The notes under the pieces are model-generated. The model was not told the origin of the DNA. It saw nothing but the letters and a program-made list of their open reading frames with translations, and ran no database searches. Both the position numbers and the translations under genes were made by a program. From positions 1 to 17,854 of the forward strand of contig JBARRQ010000167.1 in the NCBI GenBank assembly GCA_049644305.1: a stretch of DNA of 17,854 nt, read 5' to 3'. Every line of letters starts with the position of its first letter. The stretch's first letter is position 1. This DNA is from AC-32 sp049644305. Lineage in GTDB: Bacteria > Actinomycetota > Thermoleophilia > Gaiellales > Gaiellaceae. This document shows positions 17,734 through 17,854 of the stretch, one piece after another.

Positions 17734-17854
17734 CGAAGCGCGCGAGCTCTTCGTCGAGCCGCCGCTCGAGCTCGGGATCGAGCGGGCGCCCGTTCAGCGA
17801 CCACGGGCCGGCAACCGGCGCGGGCTCCTCGCGCCGACGGCTCCAGCGCCAGGC
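17726..17854 (-). CDS. C-terminal end of a gene upstream of ccdA, probably CcmH-like
   Basis: Only the last 42 residues are inside the window. They read WRWSRRREEPAP, then PWSLNGRPLDPELERRLDEELARF, ending DG. A tryptophan/arginine stretch directly after what would be a membrane helix, followed by a short charged tail, resembles the C-terminus of actinobacterial CcmH-like cytochrome c maturation proteins. The stop overlaps the start of ccdA by 8 bases. The identity is tentative because the haem-handling domain is outside the window. Confidence 0.5.
   Translation of the reverse strand, partial: AWRWSRRREEPAPVAGPWSLNGRPLDPELERRLDEELARFDG

Noticed and set aside
1..17854. tRNA, rRNA, CRISPR array, insertion sequence or prophage
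   Set aside because: Gaps are short (at most about 150 bases), with no cloverleaf-like element, spaced repeats, transposase or phage genes seen by eye.

Overview
This window comes from a high-GC bacterium that looks like an actinobacterium. The best evidence is a CysO/CysM/Mec cysteine-synthesis cluster of the mycobacterial type, a seven-iron FdxA-type ferredoxin, an Rv2578c-like radical SAM gene behind a Gram-positive/actinobacterial LexA box, frequent GTG starts and many start codons that sit a few bases after a -10 box (leaderless transcripts). I suspect class Thermoleophilia, but that placement is inference; a marker-gene tree would settle it. There are no rRNA, tRNA, CRISPR or IS elements that I can see, and no gene-free stretch longer than about 150 bases.

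Layout. 1-3270 (all minus): the 5' part of an M20 peptidase, an RpoD-family sigma factor, and a membrane-anchored TPR-like protein. 3330-6067 (plus): a tightly overlapping operon of rhodanese-MoeB fusion, CysO sulfur carrier, CysM synthase and Mec JAMM peptidase. Together these make cysteine from O-phosphoserine using a protein thiocarboxylate. 6162-7864 (minus): a CNNM/CBS (CorC/HlyC-like) membrane protein followed by a secreted cupredoxin. 8016-8912 (plus): an SplB-like radical SAM protein under a near-consensus SOS box. 8948-10751 (plus): a NarL-type response regulator overlapped by its histidine kinase, then a small unknown protein. 10961-13034 (minus): a Rho_N-like basic protein, a two-domain VOC protein and a FAD oxidoreductase. 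13097-14406 (minus): an ECF sigma factor and a membrane partner coupled by ATGA overlap. 14447-16402: an iron-sulfur/redox group with an intein-containing ferredoxin, a stand-alone receiver-like protein and a divergent Rieske protein. 16487-17854: a DUF309 protein, a tiny Cys-rich membrane protein, CcdA, and the tail of what is probably CcmH.

The most notable object is the ferredoxin gene. A 312-residue LAGLIDADG intein interrupts the ferredoxin exactly at a cluster-ligating cysteine, so the Cys needed for the last splicing step is also a ligand of the iron-sulfur cluster in the mature protein. Removing the intein in silico restores an intact 101-residue ferredoxin with all eight cluster cysteines. 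Second is the LexA box overlapping the promoter of the radical SAM gene, which makes it a likely SOS gene. Third is a recurring promoter pattern: at least ten genes have a TANNNT-type -10 hexamer ending 6-9 bases before the start codon, which also decides several start sites.
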